From Elymus sibiricus (taxonomy: Eukaryota; Streptophyta; Magnoliopsida; Poales; Poaceae), in contig CM077668.1 of assembly GCA_039707655.1 (NCBI GenBank), forward strand, positions 64,001,086 through 64,065,085: a DNA stretch of 64,000 bases. The letters are read 5' to 3'. This document shows, piece after piece, positions 46,394 through 57,771 of this stretch (its first letter is position 1; each line of letters opens with the position of its first letter). Below the pieces are notes generated by a model. It ran no database searches. It saw nothing but the letters and a program-made list of their open reading frames with translations, and was not told the DNA's origin. The translations under genes were made by a program, and so were the position numbers.

Positions 46394-48706
46394 ATGTCGA
46401 CTAGTGGTTTAGTGCACGATGACACTTTTTGTTTTAGTGGCACAAACTATCACTTGTGGAAAATTCGCATGCTTTGTCATTTCCGGGCCATGGGTCCAAA
46501 TTTTGTGCGAATTGTTCTTGTAGGGGCTTCTCCGTGGAAGGATGAAATTTTTCCAACTAGTGAGGAAAATGATGATATGCTTTGTGGATATGGTGCTAAG
46601 AATGCCATAATCCGGTCTATATCCCTCAAAGTGTTTGAGTCAATCATGACTTGTGTGTCGGCTCATAAGATGTGGACCAAGCTTGAAGAAATATATGGTG
46701 GGTCCAATCTTGATGAGGTCAATCATCTTTCGGAAGAGTCACTTGAGGAGTTCTCCACATCTTCATATCATGAAGAACTCCATATTGCGTCCCCTTCCGT
46801 GTGCTCGGTCATTTCAAATTCTTCCACCTCACCATCACATGGCTTGTCCCAAGGTAATGACATGGTGAGTGGAAATATCATTTGTGATGATGATGGTGTG
46901 CTCAACATTGATGATCTTTCATGCATAAATGCTAATGTTGTAGCTTCTTTGGACTTGAACACATCTAGCAAAAATGACATACATTCTTGTGTTGATAGTC
47001 CTTGCATATCTTATAGAGATTCCTTGAATAAATCTTGTGATGATATGCTTGATACTCCTTGTTGCCATGATCTATATGCTTCTATTTCCTCTAGTTGTTG
47101 TTTGACTAACAATGTAGAGGAAATAAAGAAAAATAGTGGACACATCATTAATGAAGAAATTGCTAGAAGAGCAAAGAAGGACATCACCACGTTGGAGAGG
47201 AAATGCTATGAGTGTCAAGAGGATGGACATGGATATCCTACTCTTTATGATGAAGAATCTCCCTCTCCAAAAGAATCATCATCAACCTCCGATGTTCACA
47301 TGTGCCTCATGGCAAGAGGTACTACCGAGGTATCATCTACTCATAGTAATGATAATGATGAGAGTGATGATGAATGTGATAGGGATATGAGTCAAGAAAT
47401 ATATGAAATTGGTAATTCTCTTCGTGGGGTAAATAAGAACACTTATGAGATGTTTAAAGATCTTATTACTCATTTTGGAAAGTGTAATGATTTACTTCAC
47501 GAAGAGCAAGAACAAAATGATAAACTTGATTGTAACCTTCTTGATGCTCTAGAAACTCTTAGAGACTTAGAATCTTCCAAAGAAGAGATTGAAGTTGCTC
47601 ATGATCAACTTAAAGAGGATTTTGAGCACCTTGACCTTGGCTACAAGGATATCAAAGGAGAGCTCACCAAACTCTCTAAGTCTTATGAGGAACTTCAAGC
47701 TACTCATGTGAAGTCTCTAGTTTCTACTAGCTCCTCTCATATTGTCAATAATGCTTGTGCTACTAACTCTATCTCTTGTGAAGCATCCATCTTGAAGGAG
47801 AATGTTGAGCTAAGGGCTCAACTTGATTTGCTAACTAGCAATTATGGGGAATTAGAAGAAAGTTATGAAAAGCTCTCGGGCTCTCATGATGACCTTCTAA
47901 TCTCCCATGAAAGGCTAAAGTTAGCTCATGAGGCTATTGTGACCAAGGTAACATCTCGTGAGCCTCATGTGGACATTAGCACTATTTCTACTCAAAATGC
48001 TTTATTGACATGTGCTAGTCCTAGTGATTCATCTAGACATATTATTGCCAACTCTTGTGATGAATTGCTTTCCTTGCCTTGTTGCTCTAACAATGAAGCT
48101 TCTACTTCCTCTAGTACTTTTGTTGATACTAACCTTGTAGAGGAAAACAAAGAGCTCAAGGCCCAAGTCACTAATTTGAAGAAAGACTTGGAAATGTGTC
48201 ATGAAGGAAATTCCACTCTCAACACTATCTTGAGTGTTCAAAAATCCCCTCATGACAAGGGTGGACTTGGTTTCATCTCCAACAACAAGAAGTCCAAGAA
48301 CAAGAAGAAGGGACAAGACCAAGTCAAGAATGAGGCCAACATTACATGCTTCAAGTGCAAGAATGTTGGACACCATGTGAGATCTTGTCCATTGAAGAAG
48401 AAGGCTTCAAATGTGAAACAACAAGGAAAGTGGCCTCAAGTTCAATCTCAAGGTCAACCTCAACTTGAAGAAAGGCCACTACCAATGAGGAACCAAGATA
48501 ATGCTCCCCAAGTTGAGAAAATAAAGAAGAAGAGAAGGGGGAGCACATGTTGCTATAATTGTCGTGAGAAGGGACACATATCCTCATCTTGTCCCAACGG
48601 TAACATTCCTAAGCCACCTCTAGTCAATGAACATTATTCGCTAGGAAGGATGTTGTTGGCAATTTGTTTGCCAAGTTTGTTGGCGCCCAAAGTGGTTTGG
48701 AAATGA
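46394..48706 (+). CDS. gag: Gag protein of the Sirevirus-like element
   Basis: A 770-codon frame starting 56 bp after the LTR. Residues 1-115 resemble the UBN2/DUF4219 Gag N-terminus (FSGTNYHLWKIRMLCHF, W.KLEEIYGG). A Ser/Cys-rich region follows, with an incomplete knuckle (CYECQEDGHG, last Cys missing). Next is a long coiled coil (about 360-620) and two complete CX2CX4HX4C zinc knuckles at residues 652-665 and 720-733. These bind retrotransposon RNA during particle assembly. The frame shifts near 48640: the neighbouring frame continues the family-like C-terminus (VGNLFAKFVGAQSG, then TNFLGPNFVGD) to a stop at 48787-48789. The frame is therefore nearly, not fully, intact, and the last 20 or so residues of this frame are out of register. 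Confidence 0.85.
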   Translation: MSTSGLVHDDTFCFSGTNYHLWKIRMLCHFRAMGPNFVRIVLVGASPWKDEIFPTSEENDDMLCGYGAKNAIIRSISLKVFESIMTCVSAHKMWTKLEEIYGGSNLDEVNHLSEESLEEFSTSSYHEELHIASPSVCSVISNSSTSPSHGLSQGNDMVSGNIICDDDGVLNIDDLSCINANVVASLDLNTSSKNDIHSCVDSPCISYRDSLNKSCDDMLDTPCCHDLYASISSSCCLTNNVEEIKKNSGHIINEEIARRAKKDITTLERKCYECQEDGHGYPTLYDEESPSPKESSSTSDVHMCLMARGTTEVSSTHSNDNDESDDECDRDMSQEIYEIGNSLRGVNKNTYEMFKDLITHFGKCNDLLHEEQEQNDKLDCNLLDALETLRDLESSKEEIEVAHDQLKEDFEHLDLGYKDIKGELTKLSKSYEELQATHVKSLVSTSSSHIVNNACATNSISCEASILKENVELRAQLDLLTSNYGELEESYEKLSGSHDDLLISHERLKLAHEAIVTKVTSREPHVDISTISTQNALLTCASPSDSSRHIIANSCDELLSLPCCSNNEASTSSSTFVDTNLVEENKELKAQVTNLKKDLEMCHEGNSTLNTILSVQKSPHDKGGLGFISNNKKSKNKKKGQDQVKNEANITCFKCKNVGHHVRSCPLKKKASNVKQQGKWPQVQSQGQPQLEERPLPMRNQDNAPQVEKIKKKRRGSTCCYNCREKGHISSSCPNGNIPKPPLVNEHYSLGRMLLAICLPSLLAPKVVWK

Positions 48707-48789
48707 AAAAAGCCATTTGGGTTGCCAAGCCTATTGTGACTAACTTCTTAGGACCCAACTTCGTTGGGGACCATCAAGCTCAACCTTGA

Positions 48790-50362
48790 TCAATAGGTGT
48801 GTGGAGGACATTGGAGATTTGGCTAGTTCATGAAGAAAAGAATATTCACCATTTATTTGTTCGAGCCAAGTCATGTGGATTATCTTCATATTATCTATCC
48901 AATGTTCCTCTTTGCGGTAACTTGTATTTATATTGCTTACATTGAAAGTTACTCGCCCCTTGCTTGCTTAGGTTTTGTATCTAGCATGTGCATTTTTATG
49001 TTGTGTTTTCTAGTATGCTTGATTTGTGTTATCTAGCATGTGTAGGTTGCATTGCACATCATATAAGATTAGTGGTGTTTGTTGTCTTGAGCCTCATTTG
49101 TATCTTGTTCGGCTCTTGCGAGATATTAGTGGATCATCACATTATGGGGGAGTGTTATGTTTTGTGCACATCACAAACCCAAAATGTGAATATGAGAAAT
49201 ACCACATAGTATTGATATTCAATTTTATCTAGTCACTATGTGGTATGTCAAGCTCATTTGAAATTCAAGTTCTCAAAGTATCCATTAATTATCTCTTGTT
49301 ATTTTTTATTTGCCTTTGTAGCGTGCTTCGCCGAGGTGTCCTTAGAGTTTCACAGAAACTTACTGGACACCCCGTGCGCACGGGGTCTTTGACCCCCGTG
49401 CGCACGGGGTGGTCAGTAACTCTCTGGACACCCCGTGCGCACGGGGTCTTTGAGCCCCGTGCGCACGGGGTGCCACGAAACTCTCTGGACACCACGTGCG
49501 CACGGGGTCCTGGACCCCCGTGCGCACGGGGTGGTGTTTTCTTCTCTGGACACACCGTGCGCACGGGGCTGACCTAGCCCGTGCGCACGGGGTCCAATGG
49601 GCAGAAACGCCCACCCGGCCAAGTACGCTATAAAGCTCTCTTATGCTTTGGATTGATTTTGATCTTGTGCATCTTCGGAATCTTCCACCGAGTGTTAATT
49701 CCAAATACCATTTGTATTCTCTTACAATTGGTATTTCTTCATGTGGTAGAACTTTATGATCATCTTCTTCTCGACTCGTGTTTCAACTTGCCGTATCTCA
49801 CCGCTCGTACTATCTATTATCTACTTGAGTGAGATAAGCCTTTGAGCATGTGTGTAATGTATTTCCTATATGCTCATTGGTTTTTGCTTAGTTCATATGT
49901 TGTTCTTTGTGTGCGGTCCTGTGTGGATTCGTCACTTTGATATAATTTGGACAACTTGAATGCTTTGTGATATTTTTAGAGTATTCATCGTTTATGTGTT
50001 CTTTTGTCCAAATTGTATCTCTGTGAATCTTGGTAGGCATGTGCATGCATATTTATTTATATTCTTCTTCATGCCTTGCTTGCTCTACGTGATCCTCTAT
50101 ATAGGGTAAACTCCATGAAATCATTATTGGTTAAAAGTGTGCATGAACTTCAAGTTCATATCATTTTGCACATATTTAATGTGGAGTTTGCCCTATGTAT
50201 TGTAGTTGGACTAACTACTTCGGACCCAATAAGTTTGGGGACCAAATTGTACCTTAATGTGCTTTAGGTACATTGGAGAAGCATTGGATGCTTGGCTTAT
50301 ACACGAGGAAGGTGGAGACACCGTGGAAAATTATTAGAGCCAAGCTTGGTTGATTCTTTGAT
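48790..50362. other. Interior of the Sirevirus-like element, non-coding
   Basis: No long frame. Pol should follow gag here; instead there is AT-rich DNA and the palindrome array described separately. The region looks like replacement sequence in a deletion derivative. Confidence 0.6.
49360..49602. repeat. Array of eight CCCCGTGCGCACGGGG palindromes
   Basis: Four tandem units of about 60 bp, each starting CTCTCTGGACAC (or a variant) and carrying two copies of the 16-bp palindrome CCCCGTGCGCACGGGG; eight copies in all, two of them imperfect. The same motif, with the same CTGGATACC/CTGGGTACC lead, occurs in both LTRs. The interior copies are the most regular. Confidence 0.9.
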
Positions 50363-50833
50363 TTGAGGGAGAAGATAAATGAAAACCGGTTCGGTTGTAA
50401 GTGTTTCATTCTCATCATGAAAACCCGGTTAACAAAATTTGGGTCTTTTTGTTGGATATGCATCAAGCTCCCACACTTACTTATTCTCAATAAATCCACG
50501 GGATGTATTGAGGAAACGGCGACTGTGGAGTTTGATGAGGATAACGGCTTCCATGCAAAGCAAATTGTTTCAAGTGTTGTAGGTGATGAGGCTCCTTCCC
50601 AAGCTACAAGTACAATGGGGATTGGTCATATTCTTCCACAAGAAACACCCCATGTCCATGTAGAAGAAGAAGAAGTAAGAGCTCCTCTTGTGGATCCATC
50701 ACAAGGGAAGTCATCACCCCCAACACAAGAGCAAGATGCTATGGGAGATCATGTACCTATCCAAGAACAAGATCAAGTCCCTCATGTTCGCGTGCTAGAT
50801 CAAGGGCCCCTTGAACCAATGCTCTCTCGGTAA
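50363..50833 (+). pseudogene. Remnant of pol (integrase-RT linker)
   Basis: A 156-codon open frame. From about residue 48 it reads LILNKSTGCIEETATVEFDE and then a Gln/Pro/acidic linker (GDEAPSQAT, MGIGHILPQE). That pattern is the variable stretch between integrase and reverse transcriptase of Copia Sireviruses. No integrase catalytic core or RT motif is seen on either side, so it is a leftover of pol after a large deletion. Confidence 0.6.
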
Positions 50834-52122
50834 CAAGTACTTACTTCATGCATTTATTTAAATTAGAGTCAACATTGTGTATGTTGCATCATGGCATGAT
50901 TAGTACTTGTTGAGTTTGTGTTTCTTGCAATAGCTTAAACCTCCTTATTGCTTCTATGAGACATTTGAGAAGAAGCATATCATGGGGATCTATAAAACCA
51001 TGCTCATGGCTCACTTATCCCAAATATGCCATTTAAGCAATTTATTGCATACCAATTTCTCAAAGTGCTCTTATGTGCAATATTGATAAAATTGCAAGAA
51101 ACAATCTTTTTGGTTGTGGAATTTGCTCTCATGCTTAGTAATTCATTTTTATGCAAATGAGATCAATTTGCGCCATGTGCCTTGTGCCATGTGCCATGTG
51201 ACAAAGCTCTTATGCTAAGATCAAGTTTGTATAATAATGGATTCATTCATGGATATCATGCTCTTATCTTTTGTATCTTTTTGTGTGTGTAAAAGTTTCT
51301 TTGTGGATGCTCATCTTGATGAGGCCACATAAGAAACTTATACACACGAGAAAATGCATATCCCTCGTTGATACCCTTTATTCCTTGCCTGTCACTTGGA
51401 TTGTCTCTTTTTATTCTTTGGTGGATCCGGTAAGAGGTTGAGAAATGAGTGCTTGTATGTATTTCTTATATCTTTGCACTCATGGGTTTTTGGATATATT
51501 TTGGACCCATGCTTAGCATGATTATCATATTGGATATCTCCATTATCCCTTGTCCAAAATATGTTCTTTGGATCCTTTGAATGTTTGATTCTCATGTCAT
51601 ATCTTCTTGTTGCATTCTATGGATCCCCAATATAGTTTAAGCTCCTCCATTTATTCATAAATGGGTATGTGCATTTGATTCCACTCACATATGAGAAATG
51701 CGCAAATTAAGGAGGAACTCATACTATATTGGCCTTCTGGATTTCTTCCATTTTGGCATTTGATGCCAATGGGGGAGAAGTTTAGAGGGTTTAGGAGAAG
51801 TAGGTTGGTTCTTGTCATTCATGCATATCTACATTTGTTATGCTTGCTTGTTGCATGGATGTGTATATAGAGAAAACTCCACCAAGTTCTTTCACGTGCA
51901 TATATTGTGGGGGAGTTTGCTCTATATAGTGTGGTTCTACTAGCATCAAATTCTTGTGTAGTATTTCGATGCTAGTACAACCGGTTTTGATAACATAAAC
52001 TATCTTTGTGATATTTGAGGCTATCAAAACCACCTCAAGTATACAATTTATTCTCGGATAGATTGCATACTTGTTTTAAATTCATTATATAAATCCTGTT
52101 GTTGAGATTGTCATCAATTACC
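50834..52122. other. 3' interior of the Sirevirus-like element
   Basis: AT-rich, no open frame of note. Contains additional GGGGGAG polypurine-like tracts near 51770 and 51910, besides the one used at 52123-52136. Confidence 0.55.
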
Positions 52123-52136
52123 AAAATGGGGGAGAT
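52123..52136 (+). other. Polypurine tract
   Basis: AAAATGGGGGAGAT immediately before the 3' LTR; the normal plus-strand priming site of LTR retrotransposons. Confidence 0.85.
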
Positions 52137-54936
52137 TGAAAGGGCATGTAGCCCCTAAGTGTGGTTTTGGTAATTAATGACAATCTCTATGGACTAATGT
52201 TTTCAATGAGATATATTTGAAGGTTTTGTCCATAGATGGTGCCTCAAGGATATTGGATGGAATCAAGGATGAAGTCCATATATATGAAGATATATTTGCT
52301 CTAAGCTTTGGAATTAAATGACAAATTCCTATGGAGCATCAAGTGCATTGAATCTTATATAAAGATATGTTCCATAGTGATGCTTGAAGTGCTTTGGGTT
52401 GTTTTGTGAAGAATGCCATCAAAGCATCCGAAGAAGTCCTTATGGTATCCCTCTCTGGATACCCCGTGCTCACGGGCTTGTACCGTGTGCACGTGGTCGA
52501 GTGTCAACTCTCTGGATACCCCGTGTTAACGGGGCCTAGGTTTTTGGCTTTTGAGATCCCATGTCCAGTGAGGTTTCAAGTTGGTCCTCGGGAATTTCTA
52601 TTGAAGCCATCAATATTGATTTCAATGCCTAATCTATTTATGTTCATGGTGGAGTTCATTGGAGGATATCAAAGATTGACATAGTTGGGCTTTTAAGGAT
52701 CAAGGGCTTGAGAGAATAATCAAAGAGAAGAATTCATGTTATGGTTTCAAGACAAGATCATGGTGAGGTCATGTGTTGGGTTTCGGTTGATCAAGTCTTG
52801 AAGCAAGCAACTAGAGTGAAGAATTCATTGTGCCTCTCAAGAGCTTGTGATGGAGTTTTTAGAAGGGCAAGTGGTGACCAAGATAATATTCATAGTGGAA
52901 TTTGATATGGTCATGAAAGAGTCTTTGGTGATATAGTCTTGAAGCAATGAAGGGAAATGAAGATTTCATTGTGGCTTTTAAGAAACCAATATGGGGCATA
53001 AAGTAAAGATGTTGGTTGACCAAGATGAAGCTCGAAGATTATATCTAGATGGTCAACTCACAAAGCGCAAACATTGTACCACATGGGATCAAGTGATCTA
53101 GTGGTATGGTAAGTAGTTATGAATTGTGCTTTGTTACCTAACCCATGCTATGTGTTTGTTATGTCTATGTGGGTTAGGTGTTTCTCATGGGCTTGCATCA
53201 AAAGGAAAGATTTCAAGTAGCCTATGTGTGGATGACATCAAGTGGTGATGGTCATCGGGTTCGAGGAGTCCAAGTGCAAGATGAGAAGCCGAAGGTTATA
53301 TGCTTTGAAGCTTGCGGTTCACATCATGATAATATGCATGTGAAGATGGGCTTAAGTTAAGGCTTCCCTCATTGCATTACGAGGAAGCAATTCGAGTATC
53401 TTCACCAAGTGGTTGTGGACAAGAAAGGGATTCCAACTTGAGGCAAGCATTAACTTCATCATCAAGCTCAAGTTGAATATGCAAGGCAAAGGTATAACTT
53501 AGCTAGGTTTTCCTAGTTTTGCCGGTCTCATAGTGCTTGGTGGGAGACCGGATTATAGGTTTGATAGCCGTACTATCAAGAGGGACTTTCGGACGAGTAG
53601 CTTGATCACGTCGCATGTAGAGAGCTCAAACCTTTGCATAATTTGCATCTTTCTTTCTTGTTGATCTTGGGTAGTTCTCTATGTGAGGACCTTGGGATTT
53701 TCCATAGCTTCAAAACGAGCCCAAGATCATCGAATTCGGAGTTCGTATGCCAAAGTTATGCTTGTTTCAGTGGGCTGCTGCAGGCTGTCCTGGGTACCCC
53801 GTGCGCACGGGGCTGTTTGGCCTTGTACCGTGCACACGGGGCCCCGTGGGCACGGGGTCCCAACCCCCGTGGGCACGGGGTGTCCAGGAAGTGTCCGTTG
53901 GAGCCCCAACGGCTAGTTTTGGGTTTTGGCTATTTAAGGGCTCCTTCCTCCCACCGGTTAGGGGTTGGTTTTAACACTTTCTAAACACCATTTTGAGCCT
54001 CTTACCACCTCTCCCAAACCCCTATCTCCCCTCTATGTGAAGGGGGATTTGTGGATGGATTTGTGAGTCATTTGTTGATATCCTCCATTACTACTTCTCT
54101 CTTCAATCTCCTACTTTCTTAAGTTGCATCTTGTGAGATTGAGAGAGTGTGTTGAGCATTTGTTGCTTGACCTTGCATTGCATTTGTTGCATTGGTTTGA
54201 GCTCCCCGCATCGATTAGTTCGAGTGAGAGTTCGTGAGTTTATTACTCTTGGAGGTTTCCGCCTCCTAGACGGTTTGGTGATTTTCTTGAGAAGATTGTG
54301 AAGAGGCCTAGGTGGCCAAGGTTCCTCCGGAAGCTTCCTTTTGTGGTGTGCTCCGGGGAAGGGTGTGAAGTGGCCTAGGTGGCCAAGTTCCTCCGGAAGC
54401 TTTCGTATTTGTGGTGTGCTCCGGAGAAGTTTGTAAAGGTGTGGTGGTCGCCTTCAAGACCAACCCCGAGTGAATCGAGGCTCATCCGTTGGGGGTGACT
54501 CGAAAGGGAGAATACGGTGAGCCACTTGGTGGCGCCCCGAAGCTTTGGCTTCGGCACCGCTCTAACGGAGATTAGCACTCTCATGAGTGTGAACTTCGGG
54601 ATAAATCCGCGTCCCCGACTCACTCGTGGTTATCTCATACCCACACCCTTTACTTTCCGCATTTCATACTTGCTCTCATTGATATATCTTGTGCTAGTTG
54701 AATTGCTTTGTTGTTCCTACATTTCCATATCTTGTGATATAGTTTGTGCTTGCTAGTTTCCTTAAGTGCCTCTTGTTTAGCATAGGTTGTTGGTGCACTT
54801 AGATGAGCCTAGCATATTTAGGATTTGTGCTTGAAAGGTATCCGTTTAGTTCAATTCCGCATTAGGATAAAGCCAAATCCGTAATAGTTTTAAAACGCCT
54901 ATTCACCCCCCTCTAGTCGTCATCTAGATCCTTTCA
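52137..54936 (+). repeat. 3' LTR of the Sirevirus-like element
   Basis: 2800 bp, uninterrupted. Carries the longer palindrome cluster at 53796-53883 (five CGTG..CACGGGG-type units) that is shortened in the 5' LTR. Small open frames inside are not genes. Confidence 0.92.
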
Positions 54937-55129
54937 GGGGGGGGGGAGTGAAGAGGCGCTACAAATCGGGGTTTGACTAGGGTTTTAAGAGGGTTAAAAA
55001 CTAGGCCTAGCTACACTGATTTTGTTTTTTTAATATTTTTTAACGGTTGTTAGCTCGAGCGACTAACACTAGAGTTTTCTAGGAAAGCAAACGTGTCTCT
55101 AAAAAACTACCCTAGGCTGCTAGGGTTTC

Positions 55130-56965
55130 ACTACTCCGGCGATTCCATCATCGTTGACTTTTTTCTTTCTGGCCACCGCCGCGTGTAAGCCCTTCTCCCC
55201 TCGACCTACGCGCTTGGACTGATAACGGGGTCGGCCAGCCCATCCACCCAGTCTCGGTGCAGTCACCGGAGAGGCCGGGTTCGGATCGACTGATGGTGAT
55301 GACTTCGCCATCCTTGGGAGTAGGCAGTGTAGCAGCAGCGGGAAAGAATAGCAATGATGCGATTGATCTTGAGGCAGCCATGAAAAACATGCGGTTAAAA
55401 GATTCGAAACTTGATGATGTCTTTGTGGGGGCGGAGGAAATTTTGGAGCTGGCCAAATCGGCGAGATGGCTAGCACTAGCCAGGGTGAACACCAGGAAGC
55501 CGTACAATGCTCGTGCTTTCAAAGACACCATGAAGTATGCATGAAGGCTAGCCAATAAACCAGAGTTTCGGGAGGTAGATGATAATATGTTTGTGATCCA
55601 ACTGTTTTGCCTTGGAGATTGGAACGTGTTATGCATTAGGGACCTTGGATCTTCCGAGGGTTAGCAGTAGTCATCAAGGAATATGGCGGCAAGGGGGAAC
55701 CAGATGCGGTGGTGCTTGATCGCATCCATGTATGTGCATAGATACATCATACATGATCTTCCTGGTCTTTACCGATCTCCAGGCATTGTCGATCAGCTAG
55801 CACGCAGGATCAGGCATGTGAAGAGTGTGGATGTGAACCCGGTGAGAACTTATGAAGGGAACTATGTACATGTCAGGGTAAAGATGCCGGTCGCTGAGCC
55901 GCTAGTCAGGTTTGCTCCGTTGAATCCGAATGGTAAGGCTTATGCCCATAAAATATGAAAAAGACCGGCTTCTGCTGTGATGTATGCAGTACAATGGGGC
56001 GCATCCAGGAGGAGTGTGGTGAATGACCCGGAAGGAATAGAACACGACTCTTAGTTGATAGTGACAAGGAGAAACCTACCCTTTGCTCTGGGTTTCGGGC
56101 GTGGAGCTCCACCTCCTTAGGTAGGACAAGCGCAAGCTAGGGGCACCCGGGGAAGGACTAGAGGAACATGATGATGAGCCAATGCATATGTGCCAAGGAA
56201 GCATACGTCATAGGATTGCGAGTATGCAGGATGATGATGACCTAAACGACAACACATAAAGCGCGCTGAAACCAACAACTGAAGCAAAGGAAGCTAGGAT
56301 AAGTGAAACCAGTGCTACAAAAAGGAAGCTGAACATGTGTGATGGGCATGTACAAAATGGAGATAATGCGAGTGATCTAGGAGGGGTGCAGACGGGCCAA
56401 GATACAGCTGATCACGTGGGAACTACTGCCACGCATCTGAAGGGAGCAAGGGGTGTCCCACAACAACCGCCAAGTTATGTGCCACCAAAGGAGCGGAAAC
56501 GTGCAAAGAAGGGGGGCTCACCTAGCAAGGTAGGAAAATCTGATTTGGGATCGGCGGCCTCCCTCGAGGAGGGCCACCGGGAGCAATGAATATGCTATGT
56601 TGGAACCGTCACTAGCTGGGCGACCCCACGACAGTTCATGAGTTGCGAGATCTCGTGCGGGATTGCGAAGTACCTTGTGGAGGATTTGACAAGGACTTTG
56701 GGTTTTGACCAAGCGTATCGAGTGGGTAGTTCTGGTCACAGTGATGGATTGTGTATTTACTCGAAGAATTCAGTTGACTTGAGTCTAAGGAATTATTCGA
56801 AATATCATATCGATATGGTGAAGGAAGTAGGCAAGCAACCGTGGGCATTGATACTATGATATGGTGAGGCCATTCGGAGTCTCAGGCACCTCACCTGGGA
56901 TATGGCTACGTGGAGATACTGGCTAGCCACAGAAATCATTGCGCGACGCCTAGCATGGGCCAAAA
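55130..56965 (+). mobile_element. LINE, 5' half (ORF1 and start of ORF2)
   Basis: Decayed ORF1 begins near ATG 55293. DUF4283-like sequence follows (LDDVFVGAEEILELAKSARW; REVDDNMFVIQLFCLGDW; RIRHVKSVDVNPVRTYEGNYV). Then comes a zinc knuckle (CCDVCSTMG.IQEEC) in which the His is replaced by Arg. Stops at 55542 and elsewhere break it. From about 56590 the start of ORF2 is visible as an endonuclease-like segment in shifting frames (TLGFDQAYRVGSSGHSDGLCI; SLRNYSKYHID). It stops abruptly near 56965, where arm B begins; reverse transcriptase is missing. Confidence 0.75.
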
Positions 56966-57591
56966 AATATTGATCATTTGACCTATTTAGTGTGTTACAA
57001 GTTTTAACGCAGAAAATATGGTGAAATTACCAAATTACCCCTGTGGCATATTCGCAATTTCTCTCTACCTAACCTGGCTGGACTGAACCCCATGGATCGA
57101 TTGAAGATCAAACTCCCCTGCTCGTTCAGTTCATCCAGAGGGATAAGAGGAGGGGCTGGAGCGCCCCCGGCCCGGCGACACCAACCGGACCACGGGCGGC
57201 GCCGCAACTACTGCAGGTCAGCCAATCGAGCGGCGGTGCGGTGACTCCAGCGAGCACGGGCGCGTCCACTCCGGCGACCTCGGAGTCTCGGACCGCCACG
57301 AGCGGCGCCAAGGCTCTGTCTAGCTCGATCCCCAAGGTGCCAGCTACCATTCTCTCCTTGGATCCGGATCCGTACCCAGCAGCTCGCCGCAGAACCGTTC
57401 CCTCTTCGGCAGCCAGTTAGTGCTCTGTCTTCGGCCCTCGCTGGGAATCAGAGTTCGTGGAAGCAAAGCAGAGCAGGGGGACTCGGAATTCCTTCACCAA
57501 TCAACAGAGAGTCCAAATAATTTCAGTGTTTCAGTCTGGATTCGGATTTGCTTCACCTACTCGGAGTGGGGGTGAGGCCTCGGCCGGCGAT

Positions 57592-57602
57592 CTATAAGTA
57601 TA
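57592..57602 (+). promoter_or_regulatory. TATA-like box of F-box copy B
   Basis: CTATAAGTATA, identical to the arm-A copy, about 105 bp upstream of the ATG at 57707. The GC-rich upstream region (57150-57590) contains no intact frame and is probably promoter. Confidence 0.6.
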
Positions 57603-57771
57603 GCCAGGACCTGCCTGTTCTCTCATCAAGACGGCGACTTTCCAACAGAGGCTCTGCTTTAACTAGCTTGTCTTCCAACAGATAGGCTCTGCTCTGCTTT
57701 AAAGCCATGGAGACCTGTAGCTTAACCAGGATAATCAGATTGCAAGACCTAGCTATGTACCGGCACAAGTT

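Larger units (their letters stand above)
41740..54936 (+). mobile_element. Sirevirus-like Copia retrotransposon, gag-only
   Basis: A 13.2-kb element with a 5' LTR at 41740-46337 (containing a solo LTR) and a 3' LTR at 52137-54936. The termini are TGAAAGGGCATG...GATCCTTTCA. It inserted in a G-run, so the 5-bp duplication is GGGGG (41735-41739, 54937-54941). A primer-binding site for initiator Met-tRNA (TGGTATCAGAGC, 46340-46351) and a polypurine tract (AAAATGGGGGAGAT, 52123-52136) fix the plus orientation. The interior has one long gag frame but only a scrap of pol, so this copy cannot move alone. Extra polypurine-like tracts (GGGGGAG near 49147, 51770 and 51910) and the large coiled-coil Gag with zinc knuckles fit Sireviruses. 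LTRs differ at about 26 positions in 2.7 kb by eye. Confidence 0.9.
40856..55075 (-). repeat. Segment H2: deleted inverted copy of the hAT-gene unit
   Basis: Minus-strand match to H1 in three blocks: 55075-54942, 41739-41470 (H1 7620-8012) and 41040-40856 (H1 about 11135-11346). The first two blocks were one until the Sirevirus-like element inserted between them. The transposase-coding middle is replaced by about 430 bp of unrelated AT-rich DNA (41041-41469), so this copy has no coding capacity. Confidence 0.7.

Noticed and set aside
49289..49704. CRISPR-like array of regularly spaced palindromes
   Set aside because: The spacers are themselves repeated, the setting is a plant retrotransposon, and there are no Cas genes.
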